A stretch of DNA of 64,000 nucleotides. It comes from Macrothele yani (Eukaryota > Arthropoda > Arachnida > Araneae > Macrothelidae). The position numbers and the translations under genes are program-made. The stretch lies in contig CM077011.1 of NCBI GenBank assembly GCA_039090855.1, positions 23,003,001-23,067,000 on the forward strand, read 5' to 3'. Positions 10,867 through 20,936 of this stretch are shown one piece after another; position 1 is the first letter of the stretch, and each line of letters begins with the position of its first letter. Under the pieces are notes generated by a model that saw nothing but the letters and a program-made list of their open reading frames with translations, had not been told where the DNA came from and searched no databases.

Positions 10867-12116
10867 CCCGACGTTTAATTCACCGAAGGGTCACTTGACC
10901 GAAACTCACTTCACCGAAAAGATTGTTACACCGAAAGATCACTTGATCGAAACGTTCATTTCACCAAAGAGTCACTTGATCAAACGGTACATTTCACTGA
11001 AGGGTCACTTGATCGAAAAGTTAATTTTATCGGAAGGTCATTTCACCGAAGGTCAGTTTATCGAAAACTTTGGATTTCATTACAGGATCTGTTGAAGCAT
11101 GGTACAAGTTCGGCAGACAGACCACCGAAACGTTAGGGGATCATACCCAAATTGCACTTTTGATTTCTCCGTGTCACACAGAACGCAAAGGTTTAGTTTT
11201 TAAGACAAAAATAAGAAATTTTAAGTCCCTAGGCCTCGGCTTAGGCCTTTTTAGCAAATTTAATCCTGTTCATAAGGTTTACATGAAAAGTAAAATTAAT
11301 AATGTTACACATTTTTTTGACGCAAAAAGAATCAATTTTAGGGCTCTAAACAAAGAATAAATGTTAGGGCTCTTAGACCTTTTTAGCAAATTTTAACCGT
11401 GCGTTCTCATGTTCTTACGTGGTTTACATAAAAAGTTACATGTGGTTTACATAAAAAGTTACATATGGTTTACATAAAAAGTTATCATGTGGTTTACATA
11501 AAAAATTACTTTTCATTTTATGTACTATTTATGAATATGAGTAGGGTTAAAATGGTTTGTATCTAGGGCCTACGGTAAAAAAACTAATGGTTTGTGGTTG
11601 AGTAAAAGTGGAACATTATTTACTTGATTTGCTACGTAACCCTTATAAATATCAGCTCGAAGGATTAAAATTTGACAAAAAGGCCTTATAATTAATGTTG
11701 CATTTCCAAAAACCTACTCGTGGGGCGATGTTTCACAGAAATTAAAAGATTATTTTTTATACAATCCGATAATGTGTAGGTGGCCAGTTTTTCAAAAACA
11801 CGCACCACACACCAACAGATCTCTAACAACAAAATTCTAAGTTTTCGATAAACTGACCATTCAGTGAAGTGATCTTCCGATATAACGAACTTTTAGGTAA
11901 AGTAATGCTTCGGTGAAATAAACTTTTCGATCAAATGTCTTTCGATGAAATGAACGTTTAGGTGAAGCGACTTTTCGGTGAAATGAACTTTTCGGTCAAG
12001 TGATCCTTCTGTGTAATGTAACTTTCGATCAAGTGATTTTCGGCGTCGTGATTTTCTGTCAAGTGATTTTCGGCGAAGTGATTTTCTGTCAAGTTACCTT
12101 GCGATCAAGTGAACGA
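10867..12116. mobile_element. Foldback element with subrepeat arms
   Basis: The left arm (about 10,867-11,075) is a tandem series of TTCACCGAA, GTCACTTGATCGAAA and similar words at 20-30 bp spacing. The right arm (about 11,838-12,116) is the same series in reverse complement (GATCAAGTGA, TTCGGTGAAATGAAC). The 760-bp centre shows no coding capacity. Long inverted arms built from short subrepeats are the hallmark of foldback-type DNA transposons. The left arm happens to be open in one frame (10,814-11,095), but the periodic peptide has no support as a protein. Confidence 0.75.
11419..11510. repeat. 23-bp tandem repeat, 4 units
   Basis: The unit GTGGTTTACATAAAAAGTTA with a short connector is repeated four times inside the foldback element. 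The last unit is slightly altered. Confidence 0.85.
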
Positions 12117-12374
12117 TACCTGCTCGATTGATCGCGACCAATCCAATGTTTTGTAAACAACAAAAGTTTTTTTTTTCCAGATCCAATGCTTTTTACCAAC
12201 CAATGTTTTTTCCCAGTTATCGTTAATCGGGACCGATGCTCACTGGTCCGCCGTTTAGGACCGACCGCTGATGCTCGGTGATCAGTCGTAGGCTGCGGAC
12301 CAGCGAGCATAGGTGGCATTTTATCGGAGGGTTCGCTTCATAAAAATGTCTATAGCATAGACCTTTCTGGTCCT
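12117..12374. other. No gene recognised
   Basis: A GC-richer spacer with repeated words such as CCAATGTTTT and GACCGATGCTC but no array and no coding motif. Confidence 0.4.
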
Positions 12375-12440
12375 AGGGGTTTCCAACCGACGTCTTCCTT
12401 CCCCGGAGGCGGTTACTCTCCCAACTGAACTACGGGAGCT
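12375..12440 (-). tRNA. tRNA-like fragment
   Basis: The minus strand contains GCTCCCGTAGTTCAGTTGGG, an A-box-like D arm, followed by a degenerate B-box region GGTTGGAAACC. The stems do not close properly, so this is at most a tRNA-derived repeat fragment. Confidence 0.35.
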
Positions 12441-12760
12441 AGGCTTATCTTTGCAATTTCCTTATTTGACTCCTACGTCTTTGCAGAGATAAATAATCGT
12501 CATCGTGTTACGTAGTAAATTATATCCCCCCCACCCCCGTGAAAGGAGAGGCAGAATATAACTGGTTTTCTGTCCTCCTACAACATTTCTTAACGGATAA
12601 ATTCACTGTAGTAGCAGGAATTTTTATTAATTCCATACGATGTGTAGAAGAATCAGTACACACATTACTCGAACCTCACGTCCGGAAACTTCATTTACGG
12701 TCGGACGTCAATATTGGGTAAACGCTTTTTGCCGTTGGTGTAGTTCGAACTCACGTCGTC

Positions 12761-13000
12761 GAACCGCCCCGGTGGCGCAGTGGTCTAAGGCGCTGGCCTG
12801 TGATCATTCGTCCGTAAGGGTTTCGGTTTCGAATCCCGGTCAGGCATGGATGTTGTGTTTGTCTTACGGCACTGGCTCTCTCCCTTCCCTAAAACCAGTG
12901 ACCCTAAATTAGGGACGGGCTACTGCTTATAGCCCATTGAGTTGCTCACGGTGGTCGTTAAACCTCACACACACACACACACACACAAAAAAAAAAAAAA
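12761..13000 (+). mobile_element. tRNA-derived SINE, family 1, with CA-repeat tail
   Basis: The tRNA head and body match the copy at 8,712. The tail is (CA)n followed by A instead of pure poly-A. The target duplication ACTCACGTCGTC is present on both sides (12,749-12,760 and about 13,000-13,011). Confidence 0.93.
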
Positions 13001-13011
13001 CTCACGTCGTC

Positions 13012-13544
13012 TTACTGCGGAGGACGGTATAATCCCAAGTGGACTGCGCTGGAAATGCTTATCGCTGCAACTCTGCCGAACTGACTCATCCGCTCGCACA
13101 GTAGTACGTCGCACATCACCTACGTCACGTGACGCAGTATGCTACAGGTCGTTATACGAAAAGTTTCAGTTTATCGTGGGGACCTTACATCGAAAAAATA
13201 GAGAAATCATTTACACTCGAAAGTTCGGAGTTATCTCTCCTGTTCATTGTTAATATTATTATTTTTTTTATAAAAAACTATGCTGTTTCAACATTGTAAA
13301 GCACACTGTGAAATGAAATAGTTGCGTAACGCTTAACAACACTGCACTCTGTAGGATATTAAGATGTAACATTATGTATTACTTATCCCTTAACTTGTCG
13401 CTGGTCGTTACAGGTTGAACAGCGCTAGTGGTCGCACTTGACAGCTTGGCTTACAGTGCTGTTTTCCGCTGTTTTAAGCATTCTACTCAATATTAACACT
13501 TTAGAATTTTTCTTTGCAAGAAATTTAGTTAATATAAAAAGCCC
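13012..13544. other. No gene recognised
   Basis: Spacer between the SINE and the presumed left end of the mariner. No motif is recognised. Confidence 0.4.
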
Positions 13545-13728
13545 GTTCCATAAAAACTGAGAGCATTTTTTGTTTTTTTTTAATTTTGTGACGTATATTC
13601 TAGATTAACTTTCTTTTTTAGTTTCTTTCCCTATGTAAATCTTGAGTTTATTCTCAGTATTCTTCACGCTTAACGAAATATCTTTTCCTTCAAACGAATA
13701 CGTTTGGCAACACAATTGAGGTTGAATG

Positions 13729-13959
13729 GCCGCCCCGGTGGCGCAGTGGTCTAAGGCTCTGGCCTCTGATCATTCGTCCGTAAGGGGTCCGGGTTCGAAT
13801 CCCGGTCAGGCATGGATGTTGTGTTTGTCTTACGGCACTGGCTCTCTCCCTTCCCTGGAACCAGTGACCCTAAATTAGGGACGGGCGACTGCTTATAGCC
13901 CATTGAGTTGCTCACGGTGGTCGTTAAACCTCCAACCACAAAAAAAAAAAAAAAAAAAA
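13729..13959 (+). mobile_element. tRNA-derived SINE, family 1
   Basis: Full-length copy with poly-A tail. The 11-bp target duplication GAGGTTGAATG lies at 13,718-13,728 and 13,960-13,970. Confidence 0.95.
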
Positions 13960-14469
13960 GAGGTTGAATGCATGTGACGTATGCCTGTTATAAGATAAGA
14001 ACAAGAGATAAAAACGACGACTGATCGATTGCTTGAGAGGTGTTATTGAGAGCGATTATTAAGAGCGTTGCGAAAGAGTGTTGTACAAGAGCGTTGTTAT
14101 ATAAACGGATGATGATTGAAAAGAGTGTTGTGATAGTGTGTGGAGAGTGTAATGCATTCCATCGTGAATAAAGGACATTTTCCGTAAGTTGACTTCTGTT
14201 TACATGTTTCGTCTGGCCGTTAAGGTTTCTTTCATTTATGGAACTATTTCCTAGTGTATTGACGTGTTAAAACAGCGTAGAAGTTAGACAAGACTTCTTT
14301 TACGTTACAATTTGCAACAGTCCGAAGAGGAAATGTAACCATGCAGACGACGACTAACTGAAATACGGAAGTATCTATGGCAACAGTTATTAGCCGTGGC
14401 AGAAGATCTGGTTTTCTTATTGCGCAGTTGTTTAAGGTATGTGTGCATTTCGCCATACAGCTGTGGAAG

Positions 14470-15730
14470 TGAGTGATTTGGAGTTAAGACGTGAAATGCG
14501 TTGTGCGAAACATTTTTGCTATCGTTTGGGTAAAACAGCTCCAGAAACTGTTACAAAGATAAATGTTTTGGGGAGTTAAAGATTTTTAAATTGCACCATG
14601 ATTTCAAAAGCAAGGCGTTTGATGGCAGAACGCGCTCCTAAGCCTGGTCGACCTGAAAGGGTTATTACGAAGCGTATTTTTAACACTGTTTGGGTAAACC
14701 TGCGAGAAAATCGAAGAATGACGTGTGAATTCATAACGGCGTCAACTCATATATCAAAAATGCTGGCATTCCGCATAGAATCCACATCGTGTGTGTTCCA
14801 GATGGGTACCTCATCACCTGACGAGAGAAAAAGTGTGTGCCGCCCCGGTGGCGCAGTGGTCTAAGGCGTTGGCCTCTGATCATTCGTCCGAAGGGGTCCG
14901 GGTTCGAATCCCGGTCAGGCGTGGATGTTGTGTTTGTCTTACGGCACTGGCTCTCTCCCTTCCCTGGAACCAGTGACCCTAAATTAGGGACGGGCGACTG
15001 CTTATAGCCCATTGAGTTGCTCACGGTGGTCGTTAAACCTCCAATCAACAAAAACAACAAGAAAAAGTGTTAGCCAGAGTTCAAGTGTGTCATGAGTGGA
15101 AACAAATAATTTCAAAGGATCCAAACTTTCTAAACACAGTAACAACTCCCGATGAAGCATGGGTCCACTATTTCGATCCGTTCACGAAACGCCCAACGAG
15201 TGTCTGGAAACACACAGGCTCGCTTCCTCCGAAAAATGTCCGCCAAACCAAATAAGCTGGAAAGGTGATGATGATAATTTTCTTTGGTTATAAAGGTATA
15301 GTCTACCAGCACGTCGTTCCTCCACAAATTACTGTCAATGCTGAGTAATTACATTTCAGTCTTGAAGTATTTGCTAGAACACATATCGATTAAGCGACCG
15401 GAACTAGTGGGCAAGTGGACCCTACACCATGATAACGCCCACCCACAGGTGACTGCTTGTGTTCAATAGTTTCTTACGAAATGCAGTATTGAAATCATGT
15501 CGCAGCCTGCCTACAGTCCTGACATCGCCCTCTGCGATTTCTGGTTGTTTCCAACAAAGAATGAGAAGTTCCGTAGCGCAAAATTCAGCACACATGCTGA
15601 CGTTATTCAAGCTGTACAGGGGTCGCTAAAGAAGCTTCCACAAAATGACTTCGCCACATGATTTGAAAAGTGGAATGAACGATGGGACCGTTGCATATCA
15701 TCCGAGGAAAGATACTTTGAGGAAGAATAA
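14470..15730 (+). pseudogene. mariner transposase, split by a SINE
   Basis: The N-terminal part begins near 14,470 with a mariner-type helix-turn-helix segment (CYRLGKTAPETV). An open frame at 14,598-14,838 continues with KARRLMAERAPKPGRP, the linker before the catalytic core. A SINE interrupts at 14,839. After it the frame resumes with VCHEWKQII and TPDEAWVHYFDPFTKR, which contains the first catalytic Asp. HDNAHPQVT near 15,430 holds the second and QPAYSPDIALCDFWLF near 15,510 the third. Stops and frameshifts are present beyond the SINE, so the gene is dead independently of it. Confidence 0.85.
14839..15059 (+). mobile_element. tRNA-derived SINE, family 1, inside mariner
   Basis: Full-length copy with an A-rich tail (AACAAAAACAACAA). 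The 11-bp target duplication AGAAAAAGTGT (14,826-14,836 and 15,060-15,070) lies in mariner coding sequence, so this insertion is younger than the mariner. Confidence 0.95.
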
Positions 15731-15797
15731 CATATATTTTGCTGTACCTATATTTCTTCGTTTCGTGTGATTTTACTCTCAGTTTTTATGAAACTGC

Positions 15798-16020
15798 AGT
15801 TTTATATATAGTTACAAATCAAATTAGGTGAAAAACTCACTCATATTACGGCGTTATCTGTTAACATATGAAATACAAAAGCCAGTGGTTTCTTGATGAT
15901 AAAAGCTCTCACGTGACGTAAACGCCAATGGTCGCTTGATGAGAGAAATGTTCCCACGAAACGCACGGGAGAAAAGAGCGAACTGTTTCAACGTCAAAGT
16001 CGCGCCAATTCTTATCGGTA
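15798..16020. other. No gene recognised
   Basis: Short spacer between the mariner and the hAT-type element. Confidence 0.4.
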
Positions 16021-16028
16021 CTGATAAC

Positions 16029-16744
16029 CAGTGACGTAACTACCACCGCCGCAGCCCCCGCAGTTGTGGGGGGGCGCAGGTAACCAAGGGGCGTACTGCA
16101 GCTTCCAGTTATAGTTTTTTTTAAACATTCGAACACTCACAAAGACAAACAAACAAATAATCAACCCAAAGGCTCATATTTTCTTTTAAGAAACATTTAG
16201 CTTTGCCTAAATAAATGCCAATTTTTACTTTTAAAGTACTGAATGCCCTACAGATTGAAGCTATTCGGCCCTTTGGCTCCGAGTTGTAATACGATCGCTC
16301 TCTAATCGCCTTCTCTCTGCGCTGCTGAGGAAAAGCGCGAACCCACATGGGGATTCTCGTTGGAGCATGTGTGTGTGTGGGGGGGGAAGGACCAATCGGT
16401 CAGTCACATAGGATTACGTACACGACAGGCGCCAACGTCTATTCACAGCAGCCGCAGATCTGCCAATGTACAAGAGGGCGATTTCTTCAAGTGATTTATT
16501 TTAGTATTGTACAAAACAATTACATGTATTGCTGAATCTATTACTTAAAAAGTTGAAACTACAGAGCTCTAGGTACCGGCGTTACTTTTCCAGACACTCT
16601 CTCTAACTTCCTGAATCCCCCGATCCACCACACACACACCGCGAAAAATGCATCCTTCCTCGTGTTTGAAATCCTGGGGAAATTACTGCGCTTAAGCAAA
16701 TCTTGCGGGAGGGGGAAGGGCACTGTGTGCTAGTTACGCCACTG
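16029..16744. mobile_element. Non-autonomous hAT-type element
   Basis: The element begins CAGTGACGTAACTACCACC and ends TGCTAGTTACGCCACTG, giving the inverted terminus CAGTGGCGTAACTA. A perfect 8-bp target duplication CTGATAAC flanks it (16,021-16,028 and 16,745-16,752), which is diagnostic of the hAT superfamily. The 716-bp body has G-rich patches near both ends and no transposase motif, so it depends on a hAT elsewhere. Confidence 0.9.
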
Positions 16745-16752
16745 CTGATAAC

Positions 16753-18250
16753 AGATTGCTGAGAAGATTCTAAAAGTCGGCTTAAGTGGGGGTGGTGTCC
16801 CTATGGTCATTTCCAAATAAATGGCATTCTTTATATGCGATGCGTGAGAGAAATGCTCACAGCTCGACCAAGACGGGTTAAAACAAAAAAAATACATACT
16901 CTAATTTGCCGTGCATTTTGATCCAAGTTTGTTATAGCCCAGTTCTTTCTTTTCATTAATCGCTGAATTTATGCTGCACGGATACTGAGATAATTATGGT
17001 CACAGTCCCTAAATTTTCAAAAACTCGCATTCTCATGGCATACAGGAAATGAGAAAGTTCCTCTCTTCACCTATTTACTTCTAATCTTCTCTATTCCTAC
17101 GAGCACTAAAACTGCAGCAGAAGTAGAATATGCATGAAACCAATTCTCTGACTCTTTTTTTATTTATTTTGAGAATTCTTTCCACGGAAACGGAGTGTCG
17201 GGGAATCGTAATTGATTAAAACTCATTACATGAGAAATATCCCAGCGCACTTTTTCAACAGAAGCGAAGTTTCCCTTCCAGCACAAACGATTAATTTTCT
17301 TTCTGGAGCATAAAATCTTTGGCTCCAAATGTACGGTAAATTAGCGTCGCTTATTCTTTGTTCCATGAGAAGAAGTGCACGAGGGAACTGAATGTCAAAT
17401 ACTAATAGGGTCGCCTCCCTTTTTTACTGCGCGAAGAATGAACAAGATTAAACAACAGAAACATACGGCTCATTTTACCTATTTATTGCACACGGGGAGA
17501 AAAAATAGGTTCCGCGATAAAGAGACAGATTCGTGGCATGTGATATGCTTGTTCGTTCCATCTCCCATTTCTTCTCTCGACCTTTCCAGGCTGTTGGTTA
17601 GAAATACCCTCTTGACATGATACAGGCGGTCCCGTCAGGCATCCTTCCCATCAATGTCAAATCTACCGCAGAAACAGTTAATGAAAGTAGAAAGTGAACA
17701 GTTAACCTTGAGACCGCCTTCCAGAGTGGTTCTTTTCGGAAAGAAATAAAAAAAGATACAATTATGCAAAACAAAAGTTGACAGTAAGGGAAATTTATAA
17801 CCGTCTCCGAAAAGGACTTTATGGAGTTTCGGAAAGGGAGAAATTAAAAACTTCTCGAGCACCTCCACTTCCATGGTACAGGAAGTGCTATTGTAATGAT
17901 GTAAGATAATGTTTCTGGGAGAAAAAAATAGAAGAAACGAAGAAAAACAGAAATGTGCTCTTTGGTTAGAAAGTGCTGGAATGTTTCGCTTATTTCCTAC
18001 TCATGAGAGTCAGTTAATTATAAAGAAAACATTAGTGCGGAATTTTAAAATAATTATTTAAAAATACCATGGAATTTTCACTGCACGAGAAGTTAACGCA
18101 TTTCTAACACTATATAATTTAAATATTAATAATCGAGGACTCTTACTTTAAACACACTAGGTCGTGAACACGCAAGGAACGCTTACATAGTAAATCCATT
18201 TATTTTCGTGGTGTGAATTTGTATAAAGATTCGCCAAGTTTTCACACTCC
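16753..18250. other. No gene recognised
   Basis: About 1.5 kb of AT-rich sequence. Open frames at 17,375-17,620 and 17,635-17,874 have no recognisable motif. Confidence 0.5.
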
Positions 18251-18358
18251 ATAGAGACATAAAATGCTGGGAATTAGAACACGTAGGAATAAAGATGATT
18301 TTTTGAAAATAACGTATGTGACATCAAGAGCAGTATTACGTGAGTTTTTATCACACAA

Positions 18359-18643
18359 CTATGTGGTGTGCCGCGATGTGTTTTTAACTTTTATCAAAGC
18401 ATACCAAACCATTGTTAGTTCCATAGAGACAATGCCGGTTTGCTGGAAAGGATTTCGACTGTTACCCTGATGGCATTTTTTTAAGGTCGTGTAAGTGGCA
18501 ATACTTCTAATACTATTATATACAGGAGCGGCCGAGCAGTGCATAACTTCTCTAGCGAGAGCTGTATTCTGCATGTCTTGGTTGACAGTTCTCACGTACT
18601 CTTTACATCTAGTATCTAAAGATTGTTTTGTCATTCCGATATA
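18359..18643 (-). pseudogene. GIY-YIG endonuclease domain, 3' part
   Basis: The frame begins with YIGMTKQSLDTRCKEYV directly at the Tc1 junction, giving the YIG half of the GIY-YIG motif and the downstream catalytic Arg region. About 90 residues follow to a stop at 18,359, including NTALAREVM. The first half of the motif, GVY, lies on the far side of the Tc1 at 19,877-19,869. The nuclease is cut within its active-site motif and is non-functional. Confidence 0.8.
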
Positions 18644-19827
18644 CACTATCTACCAACAAGTAATAGGACACCCCTGCAATCGACGATATCTGCGATCCTG
18701 ATACACGTCACTGCCGCCGCCGTTAAATATCGTCTGGGAAACGACAACGCAACCAGTCGCATGCAAGATGCCACGCAGTTCGGAGCTCTCTGATTTCGAG
18801 AAAGGTGTAATCATCGGGTATAACAGAAATGGCCGATCCATACGTGATATATCCAGCGAGTTGAAATACCCAAAATCGGAAGTGGCCTGCGTGATTGGCA
18901 AGTGGAAGATGAGAGGTGACGGTCGGAATGTGCCCCGACCCGGCAGACCCACAAAACTGGGAGTTAGAGACCGACGGGTGCTCGCCAGAGAAATTCGGAA
19001 GAACCGCACCAAATCGATGGGCCACATCCGAGAGGAGTTTCAACAGGCATCCAGGAGTGTTCTTTTGATGAATACCATCTGTAAGGAAGCCCATCTGCTC
19101 GGTTATCATGGACGTGCTGCCACCCACAAGCCTTTGATCACCAAGTCCAATAGTGCTGCTCGGCTAACGTGATGCAAATAACGTCGACAGTGGATCGTTA
19201 AACAGTGGGAACAGGTTCTCTGGAGCGATGAATCAAGGTTCATCCTCTAGCGTTCAGATCGCAGGGTCTGGGTTTGGGGTCTGCCTGGAGAACGCCTCCT
19301 GCCGGATTTTATTGTGCCAACTGTGAAGTTCGGTGGCGATGGAATTATGCTATGGGGGTGTTTCTCCTGGTATGGCACGGGACCCTTGGTCGCAATTCCT
19401 GGTAGACTCAACGCCGAGACCTACTGCACCATTTTGGATGACCATGCGCTTCCTACGTTGTGGCAATTTTACGGAGTGGACCCATGTTACTTTCACCATG
19501 GCTTAGTATGGTGACAATGGGGTTAATCGAATGGACTGGCCTTTCGCAGAGCTCGGACCTTTACATTATCGAACACCTTTGGGACGAGTTGGAGCGTCGA
19601 CTTAAGGGGTACCCCACCGTCCGAAATCAGTGAAGGAACTGACCTGTCTTCTTCAAGCCGAGTGGAAAAAAACACCGCTAGCCGTCGTACAACGCCTGGT
19701 TTAGAGTATGACCCGGAGAGTCGCAGTTATAATCGCCGCTCGTTGAGGCACCACCAACTATTGAAGGTGAATAAACTTCGTTTTCCTTTGCTATCACAGG
19801 TGTCCAATTACTTGTTGGTAGATAGTG
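18644..19827 (+). mobile_element. Tc1 element inside Penelope
   Basis: A 1,184-bp element with strongly matching ends: CACTATCTACCAACAAGTAA at the left and its reverse complement at the right. The left target site is TA (18,642-18,643) and the right copy reads TG. It interrupts a minus-strand Penelope endonuclease, so it is the younger insertion. Confidence 0.9.
18768..19790 (+). pseudogene. Tc1 transposase, broken
   Basis: An open frame from ATG at 18,768 to 19,172 covers the bipartite DNA-binding domain (ELSDFEKGVIIGYNRNG, then PGRPTKLGVRDRR with a GRPR-like hook). A stop follows. LWSDESRF near 19,225 holds the first catalytic Asp. An open frame at 19,314-19,514 carries [20 protein letters not shown]. 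The second motif is lost to a frameshift at CYFHHGLVW, and the third persists as IEHLWDELERR near 19,570. The gene has at least two stops and one frameshift. Confidence 0.85.
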
Positions 19828-19829
19828 TG

Positions 19830-20540
19830 TATCTTTTCCCTGTTGTCACCATACACCAACGGTATTGCGTATACACCTGCTTTTTCTTTCTCACACTGTC
19901 TCTCCTTGCATCTTGATGTTTTATGTGATAAGGGGTTGGTGATTTCACTGCTAATGAGATGTTGTACTTACCCAATAAATTCCTTAACCAATATATACAG
20001 CCTAGGACACATGTGATGCATCCTGCGTATCTCATTGTCTTACTAGTTGGTTTTGTCATAATAGACATTATACGACTTCTTACAATTCTATATATTCTGT
20101 CTATTTCATCCTTCTTATAACCAGCCTTCAGACCCTTGCTATAAATATTATCAATTTCCGTATTATGTAGGTTGGCGGGTTTGCATACGTTATACGCTCT
20201 ATAGAACCATGCTCTAAACGCAAAAAGTTTGTACTCTTTCGTGCAATGTGAATCTGGAGGGACAAGGCTCGGTATTGTGGTTGGTTTCTAATAAACGTCA
20301 GAATCGAAACTGGATGTTCCATTTCTTTTGAGCGCGACGTCAAATAATTCAGCATCCCATCCACTTCAAGCTCCACAGTGAATTTTATTGTATTGTGCAG
20401 GTTGTTTATCTTGTGCATGAAATCATTCAGTTCGTCTATTCCATGTTCTCAGATGAAGAATATATCGCCAGCGTAACGGATTCATACACGGGGTTTCTTG
20501 ATACAATTCAGAAAAATGAGATCTTCTAACGGTCTAAATA
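19830..20540 (-). pseudogene. Penelope-like reverse transcriptase, C-terminal part
   Basis: On the minus strand RYAGDIFFI (about 20,481-20,455) stands where the YVDD catalytic motif is expected, so the motif reads YAGD. It is followed after a stop by a helix-rich stretch, then INNLHNTIKFTVELEVDG, the conserved IKFT-type block downstream of the RT palm. KYNISLAVKSP (about 20,000) and GVYAIP (19,877) lead into the endonuclease. The sequence stops upstream at about 20,540 where another repeat begins. Confidence 0.75.
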
Positions 20541-20700
20541 CTACTTCCGCAAGGACAAAGTACTGGATTACTACGATTACTAATCTTCCGCAAGGACAAA
20601 GTACCGGATTATTGCAATTACTAATCTGGATTACTACGATTACTAATTAAAGTACTGGATTACAGCGATTACTAATCTAAGTACTCTATTTACTACGCTA
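20541..20700. repeat. Short GGATTACTACGATTACTAAT repeats
   Basis: The word GGATTACTACGATTACTAAT and variants recur about five times, and TTCCGCAAGGACAAAGTAC occurs twice. The repeats are irregular and adjoin the truncated Penelope end. Confidence 0.7.
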
Positions 20701-20936
20701 TAAGCGTTTCTTGCGTGTAGTAATCGAGGATTTAGATGATTATTATACAGAGGGGAGTACATAAAACAGTGCTCAACCTCAAAACAAGACAGTTGAAGAG
20801 TTTTATTTGGTCATAATGTACGGCTCATTTCAGTTACATTTGGTATCTATAATAATATATAACGTTGAATGCTTGTTTATTTATTTCAATGTTCGTCCGC
20901 TATGCAAATCTACAATTTTCAATTTAGAACCACCAA

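Larger units (their letters stand above)
13545..15797 (+). mobile_element. Composite mariner element with nested insertions
   Basis: CATAAAAACTGAGAG at about 13,551 is matched in reverse complement (CTCTCAGTTTTTATG) at about 15,776, which suggests these are the two terminal repeats of one mariner. Inside lie two family-1 SINEs and the transposase remnant. After subtracting the SINEs about 1.78 kb remains, longer than the usual 1.3 kb, so a further insertion probably lies around 13,971-14,250. The outer limits are inferred. Confidence 0.5.
18260..20540 (-). mobile_element. Penelope-like retroelement, truncated and interrupted
   Basis: Two blocks on the minus strand belong to one Penelope-like element: the reverse-transcriptase end and connector at 20,540-19,830 and the GIY-YIG endonuclease at 18,643-18,359. 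A Tc1 element (18,644-19,827) separates them. The 5' part of the reverse transcriptase is missing. Penelope-like elements use this domain pair to nick DNA and copy their RNA at the nick. Confidence 0.8.

Noticed and set aside
10814..11095. Periodic open frame (KGHLIE, PKSHLI) in the foldback arm
   Set aside because: The same repeat in the other arm is in reverse orientation with no conserved frame, so openness follows from the repeat and not from coding selection.
14731..15060. Minus-strand 109-codon frame and similar frames at 8,734, 13,751, 40,591 and 42,743
   Set aside because: They all read MGYKQSPVPNLGSLVPGKG, the antisense of the family-1 SINE; they mark the SINE and are not genes.
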